DNA of 64,000 nt from Castellaniella sp049671645 (GCF_049671645.1 NZ_JBATVG010000002.1:1-64000), one strand, 5' to 3'; positions 8,622-17,932 are shown, counted from the first letter of the stretch. Notes: generated by a model from the letters alone, not told the origin. Numbers and translations are program-made.

Positions 8622-9818
8622 ATGACTGCTCTGCAACAAGCTTATATCGTCGCTGCGACGCGCACGCCCATCGGCAAGGCTCCACGCGGCATGTATTCCC
8701 ATACCCGGCCCGATGACCTGCTGGCCAGGGTCATCCAGGGCGTGTTGGCCCAGGCGCCCAGCCTGGACCCGGCCGCCATCGAGGACGCCATTGTCGGCTG
8801 CGCCATTCCCGAAGGTCCCCAGGGCCTGAATGTGGCGCGCGTCGGCGTCCTGCTGGCGGGCCTGCCCCAGTCGGTGGCCGGCGTCACGGTCAACCGCTTC
8901 TGCGCCTCCGGCCTGACGGCGGTGGCCATGGCAGCCGATCGCATCCGCGTGGGCGAGGCCGATGTCATGCTGGCCTGCGGCACGGAATCCATGAGCATGG
9001 TGCCCACCATGGGCATCAGCACCTCCTTCAGCCCCGATGTGTATTTGAACGACGACAACATCGGCATCGCCTATGGCATGGGCGCGACGGCCGAACAGGT
9101 CGCCGAGCGCTGGGATATCTCCCGCGCGGATCAGGACGCTTTCGCCCTGCGTTCGCACCAGCGCGCCCTGGCGGCGCAAAAGGCTGGCGAATTCGCCGAT
9201 GAAATGCTGCCGGTGGACATCATCCGCCGCGTGCCGGACCTGGCCACGGGCGAGGTGCGCGAGACCCACCATACCGTGGATCTGGATGAAGGCCCGCGCG
9301 CCGACACCAGCCTGGAAGCCCTGGCGCGTCTGCGCCCGGTCTTCGCCGCCAAGGGCAGCGTCACGGCGGGCAACAGCTCGCAGACCTCCGATGGCGCCGG
9401 CGCCCTGCTGGTGGTGTCCGAGCGCGCCCTGAAGGAACACAATCTGACGCCGTTGGCGCGCTTCGTGTCCTTCGCCGTGCGCGGCGTGCCGCCCGACATC
9501 ATGGGCATCGGCCCCAAGGAGGCCATCCCGGCGGTGCTGAAAAAGGCCGGCCTGACGCTGGACCAGATGGGCTGGATCGAACTGAACGAAGCCTTCGCCG
9601 CCCAATCGCTGGCCGTCATCCGCGACCTGGGGCTGAACGAGGACGTGGTCAATCCCATGGGCGGCGCCATCGCCCTGGGCCACCCGCTGGGCGCGACCGG
9701 CGCGATCCGGTCCGCCACCACCATCCACGCCATGCGCCGCCACAATCTGCAGTACGGCATGGTGACCATGTGCGTGGGCACCGGCATGGGCGCCGCGGGG
9801 ATCTACGAGCGCTGCTGA
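8622..9818 (+). CDS. fadA: Acetyl-CoA C-acyltransferase (thiolase)
   Basis: Thiolase of 398 residues that catalyses the final thiolytic step of beta-oxidation. The acyl-enzyme cysteine is in NRFCASGL (near residue 91), the histidine in GGAIALGHPLGATG (near 350) and the second cysteine in MCVGTGMGAAGIYE near the C-terminus. AAGGAGA precedes the ATG. It is the second gene of the operon with the FadN-type protein. Together they form a two-enzyme complex covering three reactions, with no acyl-CoA dehydrogenase in this operon. A strong terminator follows. Confidence 0.93.
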   Translation: MTALQQAYIVAATRTPIGKAPRGMYSHTRPDDLLARVIQGVLAQAPSLDPAAIEDAIVGCAIPEGPQGLNVARVGVLLAGLPQSVAGVTVNRFCASGLTAVAMAADRIRVGEADVMLACGTESMSMVPTMGISTSFSPDVYLNDDNIGIAYGMGATAEQVAERWDISRADQDAFALRSHQRALAAQKAGEFADEMLPVDIIRRVPDLATGEVRETHHTVDLDEGPRADTSLEALARLRPVFAAKGSVTAGNSSQTSDGAGALLVVSERALKEHNLTPLARFVSFAVRGVPPDIMGIGPKEAIPAVLKKAGLTLDQMGWIELNEAFAAQSLAVIRDLGLNEDVVNPMGGAIALGHPLGATGAIRSATTIHAMRRHNLQYGMVTMCVGTGMGAAGIYERC

Positions 9819-9837
9819 TCGGCTGATTGTGTCGCGC

Positions 9838-9871
9838 GCCACGCGGCCTCTTCGGGGGCCGCGTGGCTTTT
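9838..9871 (+). terminator. Rho-independent terminator after the thiolase
   Basis: An 11-bp stem, GCCACGCGGCC (9838-9848) and GGCCGCGTGGC (9857-9867), with loop TCTTCGGG and a TTTT tail. It is placed 20 bases after the stop codon. Confidence 0.85.
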
Positions 9872-10022
9872 GCCGCCGGGCCGCCCCAAGGCGAAAACGC
9901 CCCCTTGGGGGGCAGCAAGCCGCAGGCGCAGCGTGGGGGTATTTTTTGCCGCCGGGCCGCCCCAAGGCGAAAACGCCCCTTTTAGAGCAGCAAGCAGGCG
10001 TTAGCCTGTGCAGCGCGGGGGC
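9868..10022. repeat. Two tandem copies of a roughly 76-bp intergenic repeat
   Basis: The string TTTTGCCGCCGGGCCGCC plus the following CCAAGGCGAAAACGCCCC occurs at 9868 and again at 9944, a 76-base period. Both copies continue with GCAGCAAGC-like and GCAGCG-GGGG segments, with divergence after the first 36 bases. The unit contains an inverted repeat (GCCCCAAGG / CCTTGGGG). I know similar GGGCCGCCCCAAGG...CCTTGGGG intergenic repeats from Burkholderiales genomes. It fills the 276-base gap before pgi. Confidence 0.8.
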
Positions 10023-10094
10023 CTGTTTGCGTCTTGTGAAAATCGCGGCGTATTCCGGCGCCGCGAAGGGCGGGCTTGCCTCTATACTTCCGTC

Positions 10095-11675
10095 ATGTCC
10101 CAAGCTCCCCTGCCGGCAGGCGTCCTCGCGCCCCTCACCGATCTGCCCGAATGGAAACGCTTCGTCGTGGCGGCGCAGACCTGCCCGTCGCAGACCGACG
10201 GTCTTGATCTGGTCGAGGCTCCCGGTTTGACGTTGGATGCCAGCGGCCAGCGCCATTCGCCCGATCTGCTGGCGGCGGGCGAGGCCTTGTTGCGCGCGCG
10301 CGGGTTCGAGGAACAGCGCCGCCGCCTGCTGGCGGGCGAAATCGTCAACGTCACGGAAAACCGGGCGGCCTGGCATACCGTGCTGCGGGCGCCCACGGCG
10401 CCGGCGGACGTGCAGGCCGAACGCGAACGGATGGACGCCTGGGTGCGCCGGGCGGACGCCGAGCGCCGCTGGCGCCACATCGTGCATGTGGGCATCGGCG
10501 GCTCGGACTGGGGGGTGCGCCTGGCGGTGTCCGCCTTCGGGTACGCCGGCACCTGGCGCGACGTGCGCTTCGTCGCCAATATCGACGGCCATGCCATCGA
10601 AGGCGGCTTGGCCGGGCTGGACCCGCGCGATACGCTGGTCGTCCTGGTGTCCAAATCGTTCACTACGTCGGAAACCCTGGAAAACGGCGCGCGGGCGCGG
10701 GAGTGGCTGGTGGCCGCCGGCCTGGACCCGGCCGAGCACATGGCGGCGGTCACGGCCCAGCCGGAGCGCGCCCGCGCCTGGGGCATCCCGGACACGCAGA
10801 TCTTTCGACTGTGGGATTGGGTCGGCGGCCGGTTTTCCGTCTGGTCGGCCGTCAGCCTGACCACCGCGCTGTCGGTGGGCGCGGACGTGCTGGCGGGTTT
10901 GCGCATGGGGGCTGCCGCCATGGACACGCATTTTGCCCAGGCGCCCTTGGCGGTCAATGCCCCGGCGCGCATGGCGCTGGCGGGCATCGTCAATCGCAGC
11001 ATCCTGGGGCAGGGTTCCCTGAACATCGCGCCCTACGATTCGCGGCTGGCGGCCCTGGTGCCTTACGTGCAGCAACTGGACATGGAATCGCTGGGCAAAT
11101 CCGTGGATCAGGCAGGCCGGCCCGTGGGGGTGCCCACCGGCCCCGCCGTCTGGGGGATGCCGGGCACGGACGCTCAACATACGTTTTTCCAGTGGATGCA
11201 CCAGGGTAGCGACGGCGCTCCGGTGGATTTCATCCTGTGCTGCCATGCCGATCATCATTGGGCGGCGCACCATCGCCAGTTGCTGGCCAATTGTCTGGCC
11301 CAGCGCGAGGCTCTGATGCGCGGCAAGACCCTCGGTCAGGCGCGGGCCGAATGCCTGGCCGAAGGGCTGTCCCCCGAGCAGGCGGATCGGCTGGCGCCGC
11401 ATCGCGTGCATCCGGGCGGTCGCCCCAATCACCTGATTGCGCTGCCGCGCCTGTCGCCGTATTCCCTGGGCGCCCTGCTGGCGCTCTACGAGCACCGCGT
11501 CTTCACCCAGGGCGTGATCTGGGGCATCGATCCCTTCGACCAATGGGGGGTGGAATACGGCAAGGTCCTGGCGCGCGGAATTGTCCAGGCGCTGACGCCG
11601 GCCGCCGACCCGGCCACCCAGGCTGGCGGGCACGATGTCTCGACCCGACACTGGATCCAGCAGCTGCGGGGCTGA
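10095..11675 (+). CDS. pgi: Glucose-6-phosphate isomerase
   Basis: Cytoplasmic aldose-ketose isomerase linking glucose-6-phosphate and fructose-6-phosphate, 526 residues from the ATG at 10095. Family signatures are present: HVGIGGSDWGVRLA near residue 133, the phosphate-binding VSKSFTTSETLENG, DWVGGRFSVWSAVSL (signature 1), GSLNIAPYDSRLAALVPY with MESLGKSVD, and FDQWGVEYGKVLA near 480 (signature 2). In-frame codons upstream of 10095 lie in the repeat region and were left out. No strong ribosome binding site is visible. The gene precedes the ddp operon on the same strand but need not be co-transcribed with it. Confidence 0.95.
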   Translation: MSQAPLPAGVLAPLTDLPEWKRFVVAAQTCPSQTDGLDLVEAPGLTLDASGQRHSPDLLAAGEALLRARGFEEQRRRLLAGEIVNVTENRAAWHTVLRAPTAPADVQAERERMDAWVRRADAERRWRHIVHVGIGGSDWGVRLAVSAFGYAGTWRDVRFVANIDGHAIEGGLAGLDPRDTLVVLVSKSFTTSETLENGARAREWLVAAGLDPAEHMAAVTAQPERARAWGIPDTQIFRLWDWVGGRFSVWSAVSLTTALSVGADVLAGLRMGAAAMDTHFAQAPLAVNAPARMALAGIVNRSILGQGSLNIAPYDSRLAALVPYVQQLDMESLGKSVDQAGRPVGVPTGPAVWGMPGTDAQHTFFQWMHQGSDGAPVDFILCCHADHHWAAHHRQLLANCLAQREALMRGKTLGQARAECLAEGLSPEQADRLAPHRVHPGGRPNHLIALPRLSPYSLGALLALYEHRVFTQGVIWGIDPFDQWGVEYGKVLARGIVQALTPAADPATQAGGHDVSTRHWIQQLRG

Positions 11676-11736
11676 TGCGCGCGGGCGGTTTCCGGTACAG
11701 TGCAGTGACGCAAGAACGTACAGATACTGGATGCTC

Positions 11737-12297
11737 ATGACAGACTTGATCGAACTGACGCAAGCCGACGGGGTGCAGATTTCGCTGGTGTACGCCACGG
11801 CGGACAATCTGGTCGGGCGTCCCATCTACGCCCCGGGGGCTCGTTGTGCGCTGCGCCCGGAGGCGGCGGATTGCCTGCGCCGCGCCGCGCAAGCGGCCCG
11901 CCGGGCGGACCTGGCGCTGGTTGTCTACGACGCCTATCGGCCGGCAGGCGCGCAGGCCGTGTTCTGGAAAGCGCTTCCGGACCCGCGCTATATAGCCGAT
12001 GCCGCTCTGGGGTCCAACCATACGCGCGGGGTGGCCGTGGACGTGGGCCTGCTGGAAAGCAGCGGGCAGCCGCTGGACATGGGCACCGGTTTCGACGACA
12101 TGCGCGACCAGTCCCATCATGACCGCGACGATGTGCCGCCCGAAGCGCAGCGCAACCGCCACCTGCTGCTGGGCATCATGCTGCAGGCCGGTTTTCGTTC
12201 GATCCCCACGGAATGGTGGCACTACGAATTGCCGAATGCGCGGGAATATGCGTTACTGCCGGAAAGCGACATGGTCCAGGTGTACCACACACACTGA
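11737..12297 (+). CDS. ddpX: D-alanyl-D-alanine dipeptidase (VanX family)
   Basis: Zinc dipeptidase of 186 residues that hydrolyses D-Ala-D-Ala to two D-alanines in the cytoplasm; no signal peptide is visible. The zinc site is clear: SNHTRGVAVD carries H95 and D102, and EWWH carries the catalytic E159 and H162. Arg in YDAYRPAGAQ fits the transition-state arginine. Two ATG codons lie close together (11731 and 11737); the second is preferred on family length. It leads the dipeptide ABC operon in the same order as E. coli ddpXABCDF. This points to dipeptide scavenging rather than glycopeptide resistance, since no vanHA genes are present. Confidence 0.93.
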   Translation: MTDLIELTQADGVQISLVYATADNLVGRPIYAPGARCALRPEAADCLRRAAQAARRADLALVVYDAYRPAGAQAVFWKALPDPRYIADAALGSNHTRGVAVDVGLLESSGQPLDMGTGFDDMRDQSHHDRDDVPPEAQRNRHLLLGIMLQAGFRSIPTEWWHYELPNAREYALLPESDMVQVYHTH

Positions 12298-12334
12298 GGC
12301 CTGCAGACCCTTGTTCGATGGACGGAGACACACC

Positions 12335-13897
12335 ATGCAATCCATATTTCAGACCGGTGCGCGCCGGGTCGTGATGGCCGCCATGATGGGACTCGGGGCC
12401 TTGGCCCTGGCGGGCGGTGCGGTGGCGGCGACGCCTGCCGACACCCTGGTCATCGGCAAGCCCGCCGACCCCCAGACGCTGGACCCGGCGGTCACGATCG
12501 ACAACAACGACTGGACCGTCACATATCCCGCCTATCAGCGCCTGATGCGCTACAAACAGGTCGACGGCAAGGGTTCGACCGAGGTCGAGGGCGACCTGGC
12601 CGCCAGCTGGACGACCTCCCCCGACAATCTGGTCTGGACATTCACCCTGAACGCCGGCCAGCAGTTCGCGGACGGCACAGCGGTGGATGCGCAGGCCGTG
12701 AAACTGTCTTTTGAACGGCTGCTGGCGAAAAAGCAGGGGCCGTCCGAGGCCTTCCCCGCCAACATGCGGATCGATGCGGTGGATGCCAAAACGGTGCGCT
12801 TCACCCTGAAAAAGCCGTTCGCCCCCTTCCTGTACACCTTGGCCAACAATGGCGCCTCCATCGTCAACCCCAAGGCCATGCAGCGCCCGGATGCCGATGC
12901 CTGGTTGTCCGGCCATACGGCGGGGTCCGGGCCTTACCAACTGGTTTCCTGGCAAAAGGGCCAGGCGCTGCTGCTGGAACGCAACCCGCATTACGCTGGA
13001 TCGAAAAAGCCCACGCTGGATAAATTCGTGGTCAAGATCGTGCCCGAATCCTCCGCCCGCCGCCTGCAGCTGCAAAAAGGCGATCTGGACGTGGCCGAGG
13101 AACTTCCGGTCGATCAGTTGCAGGCCCTGAAGAAGGACAAGGCCGTGCACGTGGCGGAGTTTCCGTCGCTGCGCGTCACCTATCTGTATCTGAACAACGC
13201 CAAAGGCCCGCTGCAAAGCGCCGACCTGCGCCATGCGGTCGTGGACGCGCTGGATTACAAAGGCATCGTCGATGGCATCATGATGGGGCAGGCCAAGCAG
13301 ATGCGCGGCCCGATTCCGGAAGGCATGTGGGGCTACGACGCCGACCTGCCGCAACCCAAGCAGGATGTGGCGGCCGCCAAGGCCCTGGTGAAGAAGGCCG
13401 GCGGCGTCAAATCCCCGCTGTTGCTGCGGTATTCCACCCAGGATCCGGCCTGGGAGCCCATCGCCCTGACCGTGCAGGCCAACCTGACGGCGGTCGGCGT
13501 CCCGGTCAAACTCGAGAAACTGGCCAATGCCACCCTGCGCGAAAACCTGGGCCAGGGCAATTTCGATATTTCCATCGGCAACTGGAGCCCGGACTTCGCC
13601 GACCCCTACATGTTCACCAGCTATTGGTTCGATTCGGATAAAAAGGGGCTGGCCGGCAACCGGTCCTTCTATTCCAATCCGCAGGTGGACGGCTGGCTGC
13701 GCGAGGCCGCCACGCTCAGCGACCAGGCCCAGCGCATCGCCCTGTACAAGAAAGTCCAGGAACAGGTCGTCAAGGACGCGGCCTACGCCTACCTGTACCA
13801 GAAGAACTATCAGGCCGGCCTGGGGGCGGATGTGCAGGGCTTTGTCTTCAATCCCATGCTGGAACGCGTCTTCAACGTCGCCGACATGAAGAAATGA
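12335..13897 (+). CDS. ddpA: Dipeptide ABC transporter substrate-binding protein
   Basis: Periplasmic binding protein of the SBP_bac_5 family, 520 residues, for D-Ala-D-Ala or related peptides. The signal peptide spans about residues 1-32 (hydrophobic core VVMAAMMGLGALALAGG, cleavage near VAA/TP). Mature family features include TLVIGKPADPQTLDPAVT, LVWTFTLNAGQQFADGT and GSGPYQLVSWQKGQALLLERN. GACGGAGACACACC precedes the ATG, and the gene begins 37 bases after ddpX. Substrate assignment rests on operon position next to ddpX. The protein itself would also fit a general oligopeptide carrier. Confidence 0.88.
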   Translation: MQSIFQTGARRVVMAAMMGLGALALAGGAVAATPADTLVIGKPADPQTLDPAVTIDNNDWTVTYPAYQRLMRYKQVDGKGSTEVEGDLAASWTTSPDNLVWTFTLNAGQQFADGTAVDAQAVKLSFERLLAKKQGPSEAFPANMRIDAVDAKTVRFTLKKPFAPFLYTLANNGASIVNPKAMQRPDADAWLSGHTAGSGPYQLVSWQKGQALLLERNPHYAGSKKPTLDKFVVKIVPESSARRLQLQKGDLDVAEELPVDQLQALKKDKAVHVAEFPSLRVTYLYLNNAKGPLQSADLRHAVVDALDYKGIVDGIMMGQAKQMRGPIPEGMWGYDADLPQPKQDVAAAKALVKKAGGVKSPLLLRYSTQDPAWEPIALTVQANLTAVGVPVKLEKLANATLRENLGQGNFDISIGNWSPDFADPYMFTSYWFDSDKKGLAGNRSFYSNPQVDGWLREAATLSDQAQRIALYKKVQEQVVKDAAYAYLYQKNYQAGLGADVQGFVFNPMLERVFNVADMKK

Positions 13898-13955
13898 TGC
13901 GGTGTCCGCTCGTCGCCCTGGCCCTTGACGGGCCGGGTCCCGAAGGGCCTTTGGC

Positions 13956-14978
13956 ATGAATGGGGCCTGGCTGCCGGTCGTAGGCCGGCGCCTGTTCAGC
14001 CTTGTGTGGGTGGTGGTGGGGGTGTCCCTCATCACCTTCATCATCTCGCACCTGGTGCCCGGCGATCCGGCCCGACTGGTGGCGGGCGATCGGGCCACGC
14101 CGGAAATCGTCGCCCACATCCGCGCGCAACTGGGCCTGGACCTGCCTTTGCCGCAACAGTACCTGCACTACATGGGGCAACTGCTGCAAGGCGACCTGGG
14201 CACATCCATCCGCACGCATCGTCCCGTTTTGCAGGATATCGCCGCCTTTTTCCCGGCGACGCTGGAATTGGCGCTGGTGGCGCTGATCCTGGCGACCCTG
14301 CTGGGCATTCCGCTGGGGGTGCTGTCCGCGGTCTACCGCAATCGCCTGACGGATCACGTGGCCCGGATGCTGGCCGTGGCCGGCATTTCCACGCCGGCGT
14401 TCTGGCTGGGCCTGGGCTTGATCGTCATTTTCTACGGGCAGTTGGGCTGGTTGCCGGGCGGCGGGCGCATCGACCAGGGCATGACTCCTCCGCCCGGCGT
14501 CACGGGGCTGTATCTGATCGATGCAGCGCTGGCCGGCGACTGGCCGGTGTGGCGCAGCGCCCTGCAGCATATGCTGTTGCCCGCCGCGACCCTGGGATTC
14601 GTGCATCTGGGGGTGGTGGCCCGCCAGGTGCGTTCTTCCGTGCTGGAGCAACTGAGCGAAGACTACGTGCGCACCGCGCGGGCCTACGGCCTGTCGCCCT
14701 GGGCCGTGGTGTTGCGCCACGCCTTGCCCAATGCCCTGATTCCGTCCGTCACCGTCCTGGGATTGGCCCTGGGGGACCTGCTCTACGGCGCGGTGTTGAC
14801 GGAAACCGTCTTTGGCTGGCCGGGCATGGGGGCCTACGTGGTGGACTCGATCCAGGCGCTGGATTTTCCGGCGGTCATGGGCTTTGCCGTCGTGGTGTCT
14901 TTCGCCTACGTGGTGCTGAACCTGCTGGTTGACCTGCTGTATCGGCGGCTGGATCCGCGCATCCGGGGGATCGGATGA
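13956..14978 (+). CDS. ddpB: Dipeptide ABC transporter permease, DppB/DdpB type
   Basis: Inner-membrane permease of 340 residues with six predicted membrane helices. The first helix is near residues 13-31 (LVWVVVGVSLITFIISHLVPGDPAR). The EAA loop that contacts the ATPase is visible in EDYVRTARAYGLSPWAVVLRHALPNALIP (about 228-256). The GDPAR motif after helix 1 is typical of DppB/OppB. It overlaps ddpC by four bases (ATGA), indicating tight translational coupling. Confidence 0.92.
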   Translation: MNGAWLPVVGRRLFSLVWVVVGVSLITFIISHLVPGDPARLVAGDRATPEIVAHIRAQLGLDLPLPQQYLHYMGQLLQGDLGTSIRTHRPVLQDIAAFFPATLELALVALILATLLGIPLGVLSAVYRNRLTDHVARMLAVAGISTPAFWLGLGLIVIFYGQLGWLPGGGRIDQGMTPPPGVTGLYLIDAALAGDWPVWRSALQHMLLPAATLGFVHLGVVARQVRSSVLEQLSEDYVRTARAYGLSPWAVVLRHALPNALIPSVTVLGLALGDLLYGAVLTETVFGWPGMGAYVVDSIQALDFPAVMGFAVVVSFAYVVLNLLVDLLYRRLDPRIRGIG

Positions 14979-15808
14979 CGTATTTCTGGTATCAGTTGCG
15001 TCGCAGCCCCCTGATGCTTCTGGGCGTGCTGATCCTGCTTGCGATCGGCCTGGCGGTCGGTCTGGCCGGCTGGGTGGCCCCTTACGACCCGGAACAGATC
15101 AATCTGGTCCAGCGCCTGGCTGCGCCGTCCGCGCAGCACTGGTTCGGGACGGACGAGGTCGGGCGCGATATCTTCAGCCGGGTCCTGTACGGCGGACAGC
15201 AGTCCATCGGGGTGGGGCTGTTCGTGGCCGGGTGCGCCAGCGTGGTCGGTGCGATCGTCGGCTGTTTCTCCGGCATCCTGGGCGGGCGCATCGACGGCCT
15301 GATCATGCGGACCATGGATGTCGTATTGTCCGTCCCCTCGCTGGTGCTGATCATGGCGCTGGCCGCCGCCCTGGGGCCCAGCCTGTTCAACGCCATGCTG
15401 GCCATCACCCTGGTCCGGATCCCCTTTTATGTGCGGCTGGCGCGCGGACAGACGCTCAGTATTCGCGAGATGGCCTATGTGCAGGCCGCCTGGACGTTCG
15501 GCGCCAGCAGGCGCCATGTGGTGAGCTGGCACGTGGTGCGCAATGCCGCCTCGCCCATCGTGGTCCAGGCCACGCTGGACGTGGGCGGCGCGATCCTGAT
15601 GGCGGCGGCGCTGGGGTTCATCGGCCTGGGGGCTCAGCAGCCGACGGCGGAATGGGGGGCCATGGTGGCCACGGGCCGCAATTTCCTGCTGGATCAATGG
15701 TGGTACACGGTGACGCCGGGGTGCGCCATCCTGGTGACGGCGCTGGCCTGCAATCTGGTCGGCGATGGCGTGCGGGATCTGCTCGATCCGAAGTCGAGGG
15801 TGAAATGA
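14975..15808 (+). CDS. ddpC: Dipeptide ABC transporter permease, DppC/DdpC type
   Basis: Second inner-membrane permease, 277 residues. It has an N-terminal helix (about 14-36), the segment HWFGTDEVGRDIFSRVLYGGQQS typical of DppC/OppC, and the EAA-like loop YVQAAWTFGASRRHVVSWHVVRNA (about 169-192) for docking of the ATPase. The C-terminus has WGAMVATGRNFLLDQWWYTVTPG, another family hallmark. The start overlaps the ddpB stop by four bases, and its stop overlaps the ddpD start by four. Confidence 0.93.
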   Translation: MTYFWYQLRRSPLMLLGVLILLAIGLAVGLAGWVAPYDPEQINLVQRLAAPSAQHWFGTDEVGRDIFSRVLYGGQQSIGVGLFVAGCASVVGAIVGCFSGILGGRIDGLIMRTMDVVLSVPSLVLIMALAAALGPSLFNAMLAITLVRIPFYVRLARGQTLSIREMAYVQAAWTFGASRRHVVSWHVVRNAASPIVVQATLDVGGAILMAAALGFIGLGAQQPTAEWGAMVATGRNFLLDQWWYTVTPGCAILVTALACNLVGDGVRDLLDPKSRVK

Positions 15809-16857
15809 GCCCGGACGCCATCCCCATCCTGGACGTGCGCGGCCTGTCGCTGGAATTCCCCGTCTTCGGCGGGGCCGTCCGGGCGCTCAATGGCGTCAGC
15901 CTGCGTGTCATGCCGGGGGAAATCGTCGGCATCGTGGGTGAATCGGGGTCCGGAAAATCCGTGACGGCCATGACCGCCCTGCGGTTGTTGCCGCCTGGCG
16001 GCTACCGCGTCACGGAAGGCAGCCTGCATCTGGGGGGCGACGACGTGCTGTCCGCGTCGGAATCGCTGGTGCGCCAATGGCGTGGACGCCGCGCCGCCAT
16101 GATCTTCCAGGAACCGATGACCGCCCTGAACCCCACGCAACGGATCGGCGAGCAGATGGCCGGGGTCCTGCGGGCGCATCGTCGGATGCGTCGGCGCGAT
16201 GCCCTGGCCCGGGCGCAATCCCTGCTGCGCGACATGATGATCCCCGACCCGGCCCAGGTGTTGCGGGCCTATCCCTTCGAGCTGTCGGGCGGCATGCGGC
16301 AGCGCGTCATGGTGGCCATGGCCTTTTCCTGCGATCCGGACCTGCTGATCGCGGACGAACCCACGACGGCGCTGGACGTCACCGTGCAGCGCCAGGTCCT
16401 GCAGTTGCTGCGCCACCACGCGCGCGAACGGGGCACCGCCATTCTGTTCATCACGCACGACATGGCGGTCGTGTCCCAGCTGTGCGATCGCGTGTATGTG
16501 ATGTACGCGGGGATGGTGGTCGAACAGGGGTCGACGCGGCAGGTGCTTCAAGACCCGCGCCATCCCTACACGCGGGGCTTGCTCGATGGCCTGCCCGAGG
16601 GCGTCGCGCCGGGCTCGGCGCTGGCCGCCATCCCCGGGCGGGTGCCGGACATGCGCCACCCGCCCTCGGGCTGTCCGTTTTTCGACCGCTGCGCTTTTGC
16701 GGACGATGCGTGCCGTCAGCGGCCTGTCTTGCAACCCTTTCCCGCAGCCGGCGCGGGGCCTGCCTCCGCCGATGCGGAGACGCCGGAAGACCGCCAACTG
16801 GCCTGCTGGCATCCCCTGGCGCGGTCGGTCGCGGACACGAGCGGGAGGCGGGCATGA
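15805..16857 (+). CDS. ddpD: Dipeptide ABC transporter ATP-binding protein, DppD/DdpD type
   Basis: ATPase of 350 residues. Walker A is GESGSGKSV (about residues 43-51), the Q-loop is IFQEPMTALNPT, the signature is LSGGMRQRVMVAMA, Walker B is LLIADEPTTALD and the switch histidine is in FITHD. The C-terminal oligopeptide-transporter extension has the cysteine cluster of this subfamily (GCPFFDRCAFADDAC and later a Cys in ACWHPL), which in DppD-type proteins binds an iron-sulfur cluster. It overlaps both neighbours by four bases. It pairs with DdpF as a heterodimer. Confidence 0.93.
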   Translation: MSPDAIPILDVRGLSLEFPVFGGAVRALNGVSLRVMPGEIVGIVGESGSGKSVTAMTALRLLPPGGYRVTEGSLHLGGDDVLSASESLVRQWRGRRAAMIFQEPMTALNPTQRIGEQMAGVLRAHRRMRRRDALARAQSLLRDMMIPDPAQVLRAYPFELSGGMRQRVMVAMAFSCDPDLLIADEPTTALDVTVQRQVLQLLRHHARERGTAILFITHDMAVVSQLCDRVYVMYAGMVVEQGSTRQVLQDPRHPYTRGLLDGLPEGVAPGSALAAIPGRVPDMRHPPSGCPFFDRCAFADDACRQRPVLQPFPAAGAGPASADAETPEDRQLACWHPLARSVADTSGRRA

Positions 16858-17879
16858 CGATCGCCGATTCCGGGGCGGCGATGGCTGCCGGCGCAGACCG
16901 GCCGGAACAGGATCTGGTGCTGGAAGTCCGGGATGTCCGCGTCCGATTCCCCATGCTGCGCGACTGGCGTGGCCGTGTCGTGCAGTCCGCGCATGCGCTC
17001 AATGGCATCGACCTGCGCATCCGGCGCGGCGAGGCTTTCGGCATCGTCGGGGAGTCCGGCTGCGGCAAAAGCACGCTGGCCCAGGTGCTGATGGGGCTGT
17101 TGCCGCCCACCGACGGGGATGTGCGGCGCCTGCCGCGCGGCGATGGCCGTCCGGCCAATATCCAGATCGTGTTCCAGGACCCTCAGTCTTCACTGGATCC
17201 GCGTTTGCCGGCCTGGAAGGTCATCGTGGAGCCTGTCGTCGTCCGGGGGCGGCGGCCCGCACCGGGGCAGGCTGCGCGCCAGGGCAAGGCGGCGTTGCGC
17301 GCCCGGGCGGCCGAACTGGCCGTTCAGGTCGGCCTGCGGCCCGAAACGCTGGATCGCTACGTGCATGAGTTTTCCGGCGGCCAGCGCCAGCGTATCGCCA
17401 TCGCCCGCGCCCTGTCTTCCGATCCCGACGTGATCGTGCTGGATGAGCCGACCTCGGCGCTGGATGTGTCCGTGCAGGCGCAGATCCTGAATCTGCTGCA
17501 GGACTTGCGTCGCCGCTATGGGCTGACGTACGTGCTGATCTCGCATAATGTGTCCGTCGTGCGGCATCTGTGCGACCGGGTCGCCGTCATGTACCTGGGC
17601 CAGATCGTCGAGCAGGGGATGGCGTCCGCCGTGCTGGAGTCTCCTCGCCACCCTTATACCCGCGAGTTGCTGGACGCGGTGCCGCGCCTGGATCGACCCT
17701 GGGTGGAGGACGCGCCCGCCGCGCCGGTGGAGCTGCCAGGCAATCGAGCCTTGCCCGCCGGCTGCTTTTTCCGGGAACGCTGCCCGTGGGCGACGCAAGG
17801 GTGCGAGCGGCCGCAGTCGCTGTTGTGCGATGCGGATGCCCTGCAGCACCTGTTTCGCTGCCACGTGGCGCAAAAATAA
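16854..17879 (+). CDS. ddpF: Dipeptide ABC transporter ATP-binding protein, DppF/DdpF type
   Basis: Second ATPase, 341 residues. Walker A is GESGCGKST (about 63-71), the Q-loop is VFQDPQSSLDPR, the signature is FSGGQRQRIAIARAL, Walker B is VIVLDEPTSALD and the switch histidine is in LISHN. The cysteine-bearing oligo_HPY tail is GCFFRERCPWATQGC. Translation starts at the ATG overlapping the ddpD stop by four bases, after GGGAGGCGGGC. It closes the ddpXABCDF operon. Confidence 0.93.
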   Translation: MTIADSGAAMAAGADRPEQDLVLEVRDVRVRFPMLRDWRGRVVQSAHALNGIDLRIRRGEAFGIVGESGCGKSTLAQVLMGLLPPTDGDVRRLPRGDGRPANIQIVFQDPQSSLDPRLPAWKVIVEPVVVRGRRPAPGQAARQGKAALRARAAELAVQVGLRPETLDRYVHEFSGGQRQRIAIARALSSDPDVIVLDEPTSALDVSVQAQILNLLQDLRRRYGLTYVLISHNVSVVRHLCDRVAVMYLGQIVEQGMASAVLESPRHPYTRELLDAVPRLDRPWVEDAPAAPVELPGNRALPAGCFFRERCPWATQGCERPQSLLCDADALQHLFRCHVAQK

Positions 17880-17908
17880 AAAACCACGGCAGCCCTGGGC
17901 CGCCGTGG
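17872..17908 (-). terminator. Terminator between convergent ddpF and the alanine symporter
   Basis: The stem CCACGGC (17884-17890) and GCCGTGG (17902-17908) with an 11-base loop is followed on the minus strand by TTTTTTATTTTT. It is best suited to end the minus-strand symporter gene and could also serve ddpF. Confidence 0.7.
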
Positions 17909-17932
17909 CGATGGCGATGCGCCGTGAGCGGC

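Noticed and set aside
8607..11825. Very long minus-strand open frame of 1072 codons opposite the thiolase and pgi
   Set aside because: High-GC antisense artefact: the residues are rich in G, R, H, Q and A without domains, and the plus strand carries two clear enzymes.
11737..12297. Vancomycin-resistance vanX
   Set aside because: The enzyme is of the VanX family, but it leads a dipeptide ABC operon with no vanH, vanA, vanR or vanS, so a nutritional role is more likely.
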